Origin: Desulfobulbus propionicus
GTDB taxonomy: Bacteria; Desulfobacterota; Desulfobulbia; Desulfobulbales; Desulfobulbaceae
Assembly: GCA_002748755.1 (NCBI GenBank)
Contig: PDTD01000016.1
Coordinates: forward strand, 1-64,000
Length of the DNA stretch: 64,000 bases
Direction: 5' to 3'
The notes under the pieces were generated by a model that saw nothing but the letters and a program-made list of their open reading frames with translations, did no database searches and was not told where the DNA came from. Of the stretch, positions 46,949 through 55,464 are shown piece by piece; positions within the stretch are counted from its first letter, which is position 1, and each line of letters opens with the position of its first letter. The position numbers and the translations under genes were made by a program.

Positions 46949-48151
46949 ATGGAGAAACAGTTCAAGATCGTTTCCACTGGTGTACCCCTGGCGGGGTTTA
47001 GCCTGGATGACGTAGTCGATAATCTTGTGGCCATGACCAACCTGAATCACGAAAAGGCCAAAACACTCCTCTGCAGCGGCAAGCCTGCACTAATCAAGAA
47101 AAATCTTGCGCCAGAGGTAGCAGAAAAATATCAAAAAAAATTACAGCAGGCAGGACTTGCTGTACAAATACTACCTCAATCACCCCCAACGGACCCATCA
47201 TCAACAGTCCAAGGGCATGCGAAAGCATCCGAACAAGAAGCCCCGCCCCCTCCTCCACCTGAGACTTCCCCCAGAAACGAAAAGGTGTACAGCACCCCCA
47301 AGGCAGAACTCAAGAAGCCCCAAAGCTCCAGCGAAGCATGGCTGGAGGAACCCCGAAAGGTTACAGCCTTCCGGGGGTGGACATGGATCACTCGTGCCGT
47401 CCCGCTTTTTTTTGCTGCACCATGGCAATGGATAGGGATGAGTATTGCGGCTTTGCTGATCATCATCCTCGTCAGCCTTATTCCAATTCTCGGGCCTCTG
47501 ATTCAGCAATTTGTTATGGTACTATTGATGGCCGGCATGCTGATGGCTGCCCATACGCTGGCAGAAGGGAACAAGTTTACATTTGCTTATCTCTTCAAAG
47601 GCTTCACCCGCAACCGCAATCAATTACTTTTGATTACCGCCATCTACTTCGGATTTTTCATTGTTCTTGCCTGTATTGTTGGCATCTTCTTTTTTAGTAT
47701 GGGCATATTTGACCAGATGGCAAGCGGTGTTTTTTCTTCTGAAATCATGTTGCAGATTATTACTAATCATCCCTATATTGTGCTCTTGACCATCGGCGGA
47801 ATCGCTCTTGTCACCATTCCCTTTTTCATGGCCTACTGGTTAACGACACCACTAGTGGCTTTACCAGGCCTGAAAGCCTGGCCTGCATATGCGGTTAGCC
47901 TGAAAGCATATCTCCGAAACTGGATTCCTTTTTTGGTGTACAGTATTATGCTCGCCATTGTTGGTGGTATAGTCTTGGCCATACTTATGGGCCTGATGGC
48001 TGTGCTCTCCGGGATGATTGCTGCCCCCGTATTTATCATTATCCCTTTGGTCCTGCTGTCCAACACCGTCTTTATCATACCTCTTGCTGTGATAGGATTG
48101 CTGAGTTATTACCTCAGTTTTCGGGATATTTTCCATGCAGAAACGCAATAA
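46949..48151 (+). CDS. Membrane protein, BPSS1780-like, with bL12-CTD-like N terminus
   Basis: A 400-residue protein. Residues 1-70 (FKIVSTGVPLAGFSLDDVVD, then KAKTLLCSGKPALIKKNL and KKLQQAGLAVQIL) read like the C-terminal domain of ribosomal protein L7/L12. A proline-rich linker (about 75-110) leads to a membrane domain from about residue 140, beginning GWTWITRAVPLFFAAPWQWI, as in BPSS1780-family proteins, with about six helices. Function unknown. It is followed within 30 bases by the RDD and SpoIIM-like genes, suggesting a membrane-protein operon. Confidence 0.7.
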   Translation: MEKQFKIVSTGVPLAGFSLDDVVDNLVAMTNLNHEKAKTLLCSGKPALIKKNLAPEVAEKYQKKLQQAGLAVQILPQSPPTDPSSTVQGHAKASEQEAPPPPPPETSPRNEKVYSTPKAELKKPQSSSEAWLEEPRKVTAFRGWTWITRAVPLFFAAPWQWIGMSIAALLIIILVSLIPILGPLIQQFVMVLLMAGMLMAAHTLAEGNKFTFAYLFKGFTRNRNQLLLITAIYFGFFIVLACIVGIFFFSMGIFDQMASGVFSSEIMLQIITNHPYIVLLTIGGIALVTIPFFMAYWLTTPLVALPGLKAWPAYAVSLKAYLRNWIPFLVYSIMLAIVGGIVLAILMGLMAVLSGMIAAPVFIIIPLVLLSNTVFIIPLAVIGLLSYYLSFRDIFHAETQ

Positions 48152-48178
48152 TTCTTGATCGTTTTACAACCAAAAAGA

Positions 48179-48886
48179 ATGCAACAGGCACAATACGATA
48201 CCATCTCCTCTTTTCAGGCCCCTGAAGGCGTGGAACCGAGCCTTTCACCAGCAGGCCCTTTTGTTCGAGCCAATGCCTGGCTCATCGATTGTGCCATCAA
48301 GGGCGCCTCTTACCTGGTGATACTTTTTGTCCTGCAGCTTTTTGGCGGTTTAGGTGTCGGGGTGAGCTTTCTTCTTTTTTTCCTGATCGAAAGGTTCAAT
48401 CCTGTGGCCATCGGGGTTACCACAGGTGCGACACCGGGGAAAGCAGCAATGCCCATTACGGTCGTACAGAATAACGGCACGCCCATTGGACTGGCATCCT
48501 CACTCCTTGGTAACCTTATTGGGGTGATCGATTTTCTTCCTTTGGGCAATGTGGTGGGCGTGGTCACCATGGTCCTGAATGCTCAGTTCAAGCGCCTGGG
48601 GGATATTGACGCTGGATACTTGGTGGTCTATACCAATGGGGGAACAAAAAACACACCAATACCAGAGGCCCCTCCCACTCCATCCCCGATTCCGCTCAGG
48701 GGGGAGGAGCAGTGTCTGATTCTTGATTTCTGTGAACGTTGCAAACAGCTGACGTTGTCAAGAAAAAACGAACTTGCTGAGCTGCTCGTTGTATTCACCG
48801 ATCCAGAAAAGCCGGCCGAAAAACTCGTTTCTTCCGATAACTGGTTCATGAAAGGAAGGGGAGCCCATGCATCAGCACAGATTTGA
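48179..48886 (+). CDS. RDD family membrane protein
   Basis: A 235-residue protein with an RDD domain (NAWLIDCAIKGASYLVILFV, TPGKAAMPITVV, ALNAQFKRLGDI-like RLGDIDAGYLVV), three or four membrane helices in about 40-155, and a cytosolic C-terminal domain of ~85 residues containing ERCKQLTLSRKNELAELLVV. RDD proteins are thought to be transporters or regulators. Start at ATG 48179; a TTG at 48155 is possible. It overlaps the SpoIIM-like gene by 20 bases; the RDD-SpoIIM pairing is common in bacteria. Confidence 0.82.
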   Translation: MQQAQYDTISSFQAPEGVEPSLSPAGPFVRANAWLIDCAIKGASYLVILFVLQLFGGLGVGVSFLLFFLIERFNPVAIGVTTGATPGKAAMPITVVQNNGTPIGLASSLLGNLIGVIDFLPLGNVVGVVTMVLNAQFKRLGDIDAGYLVVYTNGGTKNTPIPEAPPTPSPIPLRGEEQCLILDFCERCKQLTLSRKNELAELLVVFTDPEKPAEKLVSSDNWFMKGRGAHASAQI

Positions 48887-49844
48887 ACAACAGCATCAGC
48901 AAAGCTGGGAAAAATCTGGTGCGGTACTCGATTTCCTTGAGCGCAAGAAGTCGTCTCCATCCAGGCCCACCCGATCATCGGATGAACTGCCACAGCTGTA
49001 TCATCAACGGTGCAATCAGTACGGTCTTGCCGAGACAAGACATTACAGCCCTGCCCTGGTAGATCGCCTGCAGGAACTTGTTTTGCGTGGATACAAGCAG
49101 CTATACAGACCAAAAACAAATTGTTTCTGGTTATTCATAACCTTCCTTGCCCGTGATTTTCCCAAGACTCTGCGAAGATACCAGATGGCTTTCTGGCTCT
49201 CCTTTCTCTTGTTCTACGGGTCGGCAACGGCCATCGGTCTGGCAACCTATGCCAACCCCTCTCTCATCTATTCCGTCATGTCAGAAGACCAAGTTTTGAC
49301 AATAGAAGCCATGTATTCAAAGCCCAAATTCGATAAAAATGCTTCAACTGAGGGTAAGGCTCAAAACGATCATTCCATGTTCGGCTTCTATTTCATAAAT
49401 AATATCTCCATAGGTTTCAGAACCTTTGCCGGTGGTATACTCTTTGGAGCGGGAACAGTTCTCTTGCTTCTCTATAACGGCCTTTTCATCGGCAGTGCGG
49501 CCGGACACCTCTCCCACCCTCCCTATGGCGAAAATTTTTGGGTGTTTGTCTCCGGGCACGCGGCCTATGAATTGACCGCCATCATTATCTGCGGTACAGC
49601 AGGCCTTATCCTGGGATACAGCCTGTTGAGTTCTGTCTGTTTCTCAAGAGCGCATGCCCTTAAAACCATGGGGCCAAATGCGTTGAAACTGGTTATGGGC
49701 GGTGCGCTCATGTTGTGTATAGCAGCATTCATAGAAGCGTTCTGGTCATCAGCCCAAATAGTTCCAGAAATCAAATACTGGGTAGCGGCCGCTAACTGGG
49801 CAACGGTTCTGCTCTACTTTCTCTTTGCTGGCAGGAAGCAATGA
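48867..49844 (+). CDS. SpoIIM-like (DUF95) membrane protein
   Basis: A 325-residue protein with a cytosolic N-terminal part of ~100 residues and five or so membrane helices. FINNISIGFRTFAGGILFG, YNGLFIGSAAGHLSHPPYGE and FVSGHAAYELTAIIICGTAGL are typical of the stage II sporulation protein M family. In non-sporulating bacteria the role is unknown; genes of this type usually sit with RDD, DUF4129 and MoxR genes, of which only RDD is here. It overlaps the RDD gene by 20 bases. Confidence 0.85.
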   Translation: MHQHRFEQQHQQSWEKSGAVLDFLERKKSSPSRPTRSSDELPQLYHQRCNQYGLAETRHYSPALVDRLQELVLRGYKQLYRPKTNCFWLFITFLARDFPKTLRRYQMAFWLSFLLFYGSATAIGLATYANPSLIYSVMSEDQVLTIEAMYSKPKFDKNASTEGKAQNDHSMFGFYFINNISIGFRTFAGGILFGAGTVLLLLYNGLFIGSAAGHLSHPPYGENFWVFVSGHAAYELTAIIICGTAGLILGYSLLSSVCFSRAHALKTMGPNALKLVMGGALMLCIAAFIEAFWSSAQIVPEIKYWVAAANWATVLLYFLFAGRKQ

Positions 49845-49883
49845 ATCCTGATCAGATACCTGTCAGCATTCGTCCACGGGAGG

Positions 49884-50093
49884 TGGCCCCCAAAAACTGG
49901 ACAATGTGGTAAGCTATAAGTCAGACCACATTCAAGAGGACCTGACAATGGGTAAAAAACGCAAAACACACAGTCCACAGTTCAAGGTAAAGGTTGCTTG
50001 AGCAGCCATTCAAAACGACGAAATTCTCTTGAGGATAAAACTCCGGATGCGGTCTACTTTAGTTTGCCTTGCCCGTTCGCCGAGGCTGCCTGA
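49884..50093 (+). mobile_element. Internally deleted IS3-family element
   Basis: It begins with an IS3-like terminal repeat tggcccccaaaaactggaca (49884-49903). An OrfA start follows at 49948 (MGKKRKTHSPQFKVKVA, then an in-frame TGA at 49999 and AAIQNDEI). About 30 bases later another frame gives DKTPDAVYFSLPCPFAEAA and TGA (50091-50093), the typical C terminus of IS3 OrfB. Nearly all of both transposase genes is missing, so this is a deletion derivative of about 200 bases that could only move with help. The right terminal repeat was not found. Confidence 0.75.
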
Positions 50094-50102
50094 TGCCTAT
50101 TA

Positions 50103-50270
50103 TTAGTTTTCTGCTCTCAGGGCTTGTAGCTTATCCCACCCATCAGGCTGTCCAATCAATTGGGTCCACCACCGTTTTCCAGCGCCAAAGCTGCCAGCCG
50201 CCCTTATCAATTCATGTCTTGCGATCAAGAGTTCAGGGAAGCGGTAAGACCCGCGTGGCCAAAAACATGC
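50103..50270 (-). pseudogene. Unidentified protein fragment next to the IS3 remnant
   Basis: The minus strand reads RFPELLIARHELIRAAGSFG, then GAGKRWWTQLIGQPDGWDKL and QALRAEN before a stop at 50103-50105. It looks like the end of a real protein, but I cannot name the family, and its upstream continuation runs into the ribD coding region. Most likely debris from a mobile element. Confidence 0.35.
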
Positions 50271-50280
50271 GACCTGCGCC

Positions 50281-51393
50281 TTACACATGCTCAGGCCGGA
50301 TACCCTTGATGAGAACATCGTCACCTAACGGCAACACCTCAGTGATGGAAAATCTCTCTGCGGCTGACAACTGGTGACAACCATACCCCTGGACTATGCC
50401 TTGACCTTGTGGACCAATAAAAAAAGGCGCATAGAACAGATTAATTTCATCCACCAGCTCCTGGTTGAGAAAACTACCGTGGACATGAGCACCACCTTCC
50501 ACAAGAACAGAAACCACATTCTGCCGACCCAGCCAGGTCAGAATACTGTTGAGATCCAGGAAACCAGTTTCAGGAACCCTGTTCACTGAAACCAATCTGC
50601 ACCCTTGTTGTTTCAATGCGTCTTTTTTTTCTGCGAAAGTATCCTGGGCATGAAAAATAACCGTGTCGGCATTGGAGTTTTGATGCAACATGTTAGCTTG
50701 GGGAGAAATCCTCAGGCGGCTGTCCAGTACCACTCTCAAGGGATCCCTCTGTGGGGAATGATGAAGACGAGTGGTCAAACTCGGGTTGTCGATGAGGGCC
50801 GTATTTGAGCCGATGAGTATGGCATCTACCTGATTTCGCAACTGATGTACGTAGTCATGGGACTCTGTCCCGGTTATAGTACCACCCTCGCCTTTTGCAT
50901 AGGTTATCTTACCATCCAGACTCAGACCTGCTTTCAGAATGACCCACGGTAGTTGGGTTTGGCTGTACTTGATAAACGGATAGACAAGCGCTTTGCACTC
51001 CTGTTCCAGAACGCCCGCTTCTACGGCGAGTCCCTTGTCCTGAAGAAATTTTTTTCCACCCCCCAGAACATGCGGGTTTGGATCAAGCAGACCGATCACA
51101 ACACGGTCCAGGCCAGCATCAAGAATAGCCTGGGTACAGGGAGGGGTTTTACCGCTATGATTGCAGGGCTCAAGGGTGACATAAATGGTTGCACCGGCGG
51201 TGTTACCCTTTGCATCTAAAATAGCATTGACTTCTGCGTGGGGTTCTCCTGCCCGGTGATGATAGCCGCAGCCGACCACGACATCATCACGAACAATGAC
51301 AGCACCGACTGCTGGATTGGGGCTTGTCCGTCCCAAGCCTTTACGGGCCTCTGTTAGGGCTAATGCCATATAGTGAGTGTCTTTTTCAGTCAT
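50281..51393 (-). CDS. ribD: Bifunctional riboflavin deaminase/reductase
   Basis: RibD deaminates and then reduces the pyrimidine intermediate of riboflavin synthesis. The 370-residue protein has the zinc deaminase motif GEPHAEVNAI and TLEPCNHSGKTPPC, and the reductase domain from about residue 150 (WVILKAGLSLDGKI, DAILIGSNTALIDNPSLTTR, VLVEGGAHVHGSFLNQELVDE). I start at ATG 51393, preceded by ggga; longer versions are unlike the family. Downstream rib genes are absent; an IS3 remnant follows. Confidence 0.94.
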   Translation of the reverse strand: MTEKDTHYMALALTEARKGLGRTSPNPAVGAVIVRDDVVVGCGYHHRAGEPHAEVNAILDAKGNTAGATIYVTLEPCNHSGKTPPCTQAILDAGLDRVVIGLLDPNPHVLGGGKKFLQDKGLAVEAGVLEQECKALVYPFIKYSQTQLPWVILKAGLSLDGKITYAKGEGGTITGTESHDYVHQLRNQVDAILIGSNTALIDNPSLTTRLHHSPQRDPLRVVLDSRLRISPQANMLHQNSNADTVIFHAQDTFAEKKDALKQQGCRLVSVNRVPETGFLDLNSILTWLGRQNVVSVLVEGGAHVHGSFLNQELVDEINLFYAPFFIGPQGQGIVQGYGCHQLSAAERFSITEVLPLGDDVLIKGIRPEHV

Positions 51394-51680
51394 GATGATG
51401 TCCCGACAAATGGAAAAGGTACTGCTCCGGACCTCGGATGAACAATTTATCGGAAGATGAGACAACCCAGGGCCATCCCGTTCATCTGTTGGTCTCTTCT
51501 TGTCACTAAAAAAATACTCATCAGAAATTGAGGCTCAAGGTGGAGATGACGCTGGAAACAATCGTCACATTTGTAAATCAGCCGGGTGCTAGCGAGAAAG
51601 TGTACCAGTACGAATTTGCAAGGCTGAGCATCGGTACCTAAAAAAGAAGGTTTGCGGACTCCAACCTGAGGCCTGTCCTT

Positions 51681-52142
51681 CTATCCTCCTGGTTTATCGA
51701 GAAAACTTTTCAACTCCTCCATAAACTCATTCACATCTTTAAACTGTCTGTACACAGAGGCAAAACGTACGTACGCCACCTCATCCAAAGCAGGCAAATC
51801 CTCCATGATCCATTCACCAACCTGGTTGGTTGGAACCTCCTTACCACCAACATCTTGCAAACGCAGCTCGATACGATCGACAAAGGAATCAATATCGGTC
51901 ATACTCACAGGCAGTTTCTCACACGCTTTTTCCAGGCCGGCAATAATTTTGCCGCGATCCCATGCCTCACGCCTGCCGTCTTTTTTTATCAACATAGGGA
52001 GCATGAGTTCAATACGCTCATAGGTGGTAAAACGATGTTCGCATACACTGCATTCCCGTCTTCGGCGAATGATGGTTTTATCCTTGTTTGTCCGAGAGTC
52101 GATAACCCTGTTTTCCAGATGGCTGCAATAGGGACACTTCAT
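51681..52142 (-). CDS. nrdR: Ribonucleotide reductase regulator
   Basis: NrdR is the ATP/dATP-sensing repressor of ribonucleotide reductase genes. The 153-residue protein has the zinc ribbon [15 protein letters not shown] and [13 protein letters not shown], followed by the ATP-cone ([20 protein letters not shown]). The nrdR-ribD order on the same strand is common in this lineage. A 287-base gap separates it from ribD. Confidence 0.96.
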   Translation of the reverse strand: MKCPYCSHLENRVIDSRTNKDKTIIRRRRECSVCEHRFTTYERIELMLPMLIKKDGRREAWDRGKIIAGLEKACEKLPVSMTDIDSFVDRIELRLQDVGGKEVPTNQVGEWIMEDLPALDEVAYVRFASVYRQFKDVNEFMEELKSFLDKPGG

Positions 52143-52483
52143 GGGGATTCCTTACTCCTGACGTGCTCATCAGCATTTCTGATGACTCTTCACTTTTTTA
52201 AACCAACAACAGTCTGTTTACATGGATACGTATGAAAAAAAGGAGAAAACACTATTGGTTGGATCATTTTTCTCCGCATCCATACGCACAGGGCACCAAA
52301 TTAGGGCTTTTTTTGATCACAGAGCATACATGCGTCCCAGGACCGCCTGCAAGCAGTTAAGGGAAAAAAACAGCATAAGAAGATGGATATATGCCATCCG
52401 AGTAGTAGTATTATATTTAATACGATGAGACCCTGATAAGCAATCCAAATCATACCTACCTCATTTGACCATAGCTGCAGGCT
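52143..52483. other. Intergenic region between rpiB terminator and nrdR
   Basis: No gene is seen. In related gene orders glyA often sits between rpiB and nrdR; nothing like it is present here. The segment is AT-rich, and ctgataagcaatcc at 52434-52447 weakly resembles a left terminus of the dispersed repeat. The nrdR promoter should lie near 52143-52250, but I cannot point to it. Confidence 0.45.
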
Positions 52484-52525
52484 AAATAAAAAAGCCGGTC
52501 CTTGTTATATGCAAGGGTACCGGCT
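52484..52525 (-). terminator. Rho-independent terminator after rpiB
   Basis: On the minus strand agccggt and accggct (plus an inner cctt/aagg part) form a GC-rich stem with a small loop, followed by TTTTTTATTT. It lies 29 bases after the rpiB stop and closes the lipid synthesis operon. Confidence 0.88.
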
Positions 52526-52553
52526 GGCATGCCGCAATCTGGGATACTCTGGA

Positions 52554-52979
52554 TCAATCCATTTTTTGTAGTCTCCTCTGGTGCCTACCTCCTGTAAACT
52601 CGGTAGTCATCCAGGTTTTGACCATATCCAGAGCCACTGCGTCCCCCAGTACGCGCTCACCCAAGCAGAGTACATTGGCATCATTATGCTCGCGGCTCAT
52701 TCTGGCGGTGAAGTTGTCATGGCATAGAGCGGCGCGAACACCTTGAAACCTATTCGCACTTATGCTCATACCAATACCAGTGCCACAAACAAGAATACCT
52801 CTCTCTGCATCGCCTGCGAGAAGTTCTTGACAAAGTTTTTGGGCGAAATCAGGATAATCTACTGATTCTGTTGAAGTACAACCACAGTCTTCCACCCTGT
52901 GACCTTGTTGCTCAAGAAAGGTTACAATTTTTTGTTTAAGACTGAATCCGCCGTGATCACTACCTATGAGAACTTTCAT
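52554..52979 (-). CDS. rpiB: Ribose 5-phosphate isomerase B
   Basis: RpiB interconverts ribose 5-phosphate and ribulose 5-phosphate. The 141-residue protein has GSDHGGFSLK, the catalytic cysteine in GILVCGTGIGMSISANR, and EHNDANVLCLG. It is the last gene of the fatty acid operon, 19 bases after fabF; this fabF-rpiB link is common in deltaproteobacteria and probably not functional. Confidence 0.94.
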   Translation of the reverse strand: MKVLIGSDHGGFSLKQKIVTFLEQQGHRVEDCGCTSTESVDYPDFAQKLCQELLAGDAERGILVCGTGIGMSISANRFQGVRAALCHDNFTARMSREHNDANVLCLGERVLGDAVALDMVKTWMTTEFTGGRHQRRLQKMD

Positions 52980-52998
52980 GCATACTGGATTTCAAAAC

Positions 52999-54240
52999 TT
53001 AATCAGTGAACTTCTTTAAAACAATAACCCCATTGGTCCCCCCAAAACCAAAGGAATTGGACAGAGCTACCTGGGGATTGGTTTCTCTGGCTGTCAGAGG
53101 CACATAGTCGAGATCGCATTCCTCTGACGGCTCATCCAGATTGGCTGTCGGTGGAATAATCCCGGTGTGCATGGTCAAAGCCGTAAAGGCAGCCTCAATG
53201 CCACCTGCTGCGCCGAGCATATGGCCTGTCATGGACTTGGTGGAGCTGATTGCAAGTTTATAGGCATGTTCCTGAAAAACAGTTTTTATGGCATAAGTCT
53301 CGCATTTGTCATTCAGGGGGGTAGATGTCCCATGGGCGTTGATGTAATCAACCTCTTCCGGGTTCAGTCCGGCATCATTCAGCGCCATCTGCATGCATCG
53401 AGCAGCACCTTCCCCATCCTCAGGCGGCGCTGCAATATGGTAGGAGTCACTACTTTGGCCATAACCGATTATTTCAGCATATATCCTCGCTCCCCGTTTT
53501 TTTGCCTGCTCCAGTTCTTCCACAACCAGAATACCGGCGCCCTCTGAAATAATAAAACCGTCACGTCCCTTATCAAAAGGTCGAGAGGCAACGCTTGGAT
53601 CATCATTTCGTGTGGAAAGAGCTTTCATAGCACTGAAACCAGCCACGGCCAGCGGACAAATCACGGATTCGGCCCCGCCGGTAAAAACGATATCGCAATC
53701 ACCGTAGGCAATATGCCGAAAAGCCTCTCCCACTGCATGCGTGCCCGCTGCACAGGCGGTAGTTTGGTTCAAATTCGGTCCCTTGCTCCCCATTCTCATG
53801 GAGATTTGTCCAGAAACCATATTGGGTATCACCCTGGGAATGAAAAACGGAGTTACCTTACGCGGTCCCCTCTCCTGCAGTATCTGATGATACCTTTCAA
53901 TGGTGGGGAGCCCGCCCATGCCGCAACCCGTTATGACCCCAATCCTCTCACAGTTTGCCGCGTCAATGGTTAAGCCGCTGTCCTGCAAGGCCAGTTCCGA
54001 GGCCGCAATGGCATACTGAACAAACTCGTCCAGATTCTTAACCTGTTTTTTTTCAAACCAGATTTCAGGGTCAAAATCCTTGACTTCGCCAGCAATTCGA
54101 GAGGCGTATCCGCTCGCATCAAACCGGGTAATCGGTCCTATTCCTCCCTGTCCTTCAATAAGCTTGTCCCAGGTCCTATCCGTTCCTGTTCCCAAAGGGG
54201 TAACTAATCCTATACCAGTAATAACGACCCGTCTTTTCAC
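52999..54240 (-). CDS. fabF: 3-oxoacyl-ACP synthase II
   Basis: FabF condenses malonyl-ACP with acyl-ACP in chain elongation. The 413-residue protein has the catalytic cysteine in [18 protein letters not shown] and the two histidines in [11 protein letters not shown] and [12 protein letters not shown] use the GTG at 54240, with gaggga 9 bases upstream, which gives the family N terminus [10 protein letters not shown]; a longer frame adds 27 unrelated residues. It follows acpP after a 177-base spacer that contains a long inverted repeat. Confidence 0.95.
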   Translation of the reverse strand: MKRRVVITGIGLVTPLGTGTDRTWDKLIEGQGGIGPITRFDASGYASRIAGEVKDFDPEIWFEKKQVKNLDEFVQYAIAASELALQDSGLTIDAANCERIGVITGCGMGGLPTIERYHQILQERGPRKVTPFFIPRVIPNMVSGQISMRMGSKGPNLNQTTACAAGTHAVGEAFRHIAYGDCDIVFTGGAESVICPLAVAGFSAMKALSTRNDDPSVASRPFDKGRDGFIISEGAGILVVEELEQAKKRGARIYAEIIGYGQSSDSYHIAAPPEDGEGAARCMQMALNDAGLNPEEVDYINAHGTSTPLNDKCETYAIKTVFQEHAYKLAISSTKSMTGHMLGAAGGIEAAFTALTMHTGIIPPTANLDEPSEECDLDYVPLTARETNPQVALSNSFGFGGTNGVIVLKKFTD

Positions 54241-54314
54241 TTGTTTGCTTCCCTCGATTCTCACCACTGGCAGGGTGTATAAAAAATATCGCTGTAAATT
54301 GTCTATTCTCTCAG

Positions 54315-54406
54315 AGCTCACAGACGCCCCTGGAATTGCTGATAGTCTGTCTCAACAAGCCTTCCCCTGAAAGAGGGATAAAAATCGCCCGGGGTGTCTG
54401 TGAGCT
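54315..54406. repeat. 16-bp inverted repeat in the acpP-fabF spacer
   Basis: agctcacagacgcccc (54315-54330) and ggggtgtctgtgagct (54391-54406) are complementary at 15 of 16 positions around a 60-base loop. There is no T-run. Lying between acpP and fabF, it may stabilise acpP mRNA or set the acpP:fabF ratio. Confidence 0.7.
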
Positions 54407-54417
54407 TTGTTTCTATT

Positions 54418-54648
54418 TTACTGGAGTTTTGCTACATAATCGATGGCATTTTGCACAGTAAGGATTTTTTCAGCTTCTTCATCAGGAATTTCAACATCAA
54501 ACTCCTCTTCCATTGCCATAATCAGCTCAACCAGATCAAGAGAATCTGCTCCAAGATCATCTACAAAGGATGCCCCAGCAACTACTTTATCTTTCTCAAC
54601 ACTGAGTTGTTCTACAATTATATCGATCATTTTATCTTCAACAGCCAT
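54418..54648 (-). CDS. acpP: Acyl carrier protein
   Basis: The 76-residue ACP carries the growing acyl chain on a phosphopantetheine at the serine of [20 protein letters not shown]. It is strongly acidic, of standard length, and lies between fabG and fabF as in most type II operons. The cell usually needs far more ACP than enzymes, which fits the RNA structure after it. Confidence 0.97.
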   Translation of the reverse strand: MAVEDKMIDIIVEQLSVEKDKVVAGASFVDDLGADSLDLVELIMAMEEEFDVEIPDEEAEKILTVQNAIDYVAKLQ

Positions 54649-54714
54649 TGTATTCTCCTAATCATTGATTGTTTATGTTGTTTTTAGATAAACAGTGCCA
54701 GAAGCCTACGTTCA

Positions 54715-55464
54715 TCAGTTACCCATATACATGCCACCATTCACATGAAGGGTCTGACCTGTGATGTATTTAGCATCGTCTGAAACAAGAAAGGCTACGG
54801 CAGCGGCCACATCGTCGGGCTCTCCGAGAGAACCGAGTGGTATTTGCCTCCGTATAGCCTCTTGGATTTCCGGCTCAAGTCCCTTCGTCATATCGGTAAC
54901 AATGTATCCAGGAGCGACGCAATTAACAGTGACATTGCGTCCTGCCAGTTCTCTTGCCATGGATTTGCTCAAACCGATGAGTCCGGCTTTTGCGGCGGCA
55001 TAATTCACCTGCCCACCATTACCAAGAAAACCAATCACGGATGTCATGTTGACTATACGGCCCCACCTGCTTTTCATCATGGCACGCATTGCGGCTTTAC
55101 TGCAGGTAAAAGCACCTTTTAAATTGGTGTCAAGGACATCCTTCCAGTCCGTTTCTTTCATCCTGGCCATGAGGCCGTCCCGGGTGATGCCAGCGTTGTT
55201 GATCAGGATATCAACGGGACCAAACTCTTTGCTTATCTCTTGCAAGGCCTGATTGACGGCATCGGTATCTCCCACGTTAAAAGGACAAAGAAAGGCCTTA
55301 CCTCCTGCCTTTTCCACAAGAGCCTGTGTTTCTTTGGCAGCCTTTGGGTTGGAAACATAGTTAATTCCAACATGAACGCCCAATGAGGCCAGTCTTTGAC
55401 AGATTGCTCTGCCTATGCCTCGGCTGCCGCCGGTTACCAGTGCTGTCTTGCCTTTAAGAGTCAC
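54715..55464 (-). CDS. fabG: 3-oxoacyl-ACP reductase
   Basis: FabG reduces 3-oxoacyl-ACP with NADPH. The 249-residue short-chain dehydrogenase has TALVTGGSRGIGRAI, NNAGITRDGL, the catalytic Ser in NMTSVIG and YAAAKAG (YxxxK), and ends MYMGN. The start is GTG at 55464, overlapping the end of etfA by 11 bases, so translation of fabG is probably coupled to the ETF gene. Confidence 0.96.
   Translation of the reverse strand: MTLKGKTALVTGGSRGIGRAICQRLASLGVHVGINYVSNPKAAKETQALVEKAGGKAFLCPFNVGDTDAVNQALQEISKEFGPVDILINNAGITRDGLMARMKETDWKDVLDTNLKGAFTCSKAAMRAMMKSRWGRIVNMTSVIGFLGNGGQVNYAAAKAGLIGLSKSMARELAGRNVTVNCVAPGYIVTDMTKGLEPEIQEAIRRQIPLGSLGEPDDVAAAVAFLVSDDAKYITGQTLHVNGGMYMGN

Noticed and set aside
52430-52450. 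Further repeat terminus (ctgataagcaatcc)
   Set aside because: Only about 14 bases match and neither the centre nor the other end of the repeat is present.
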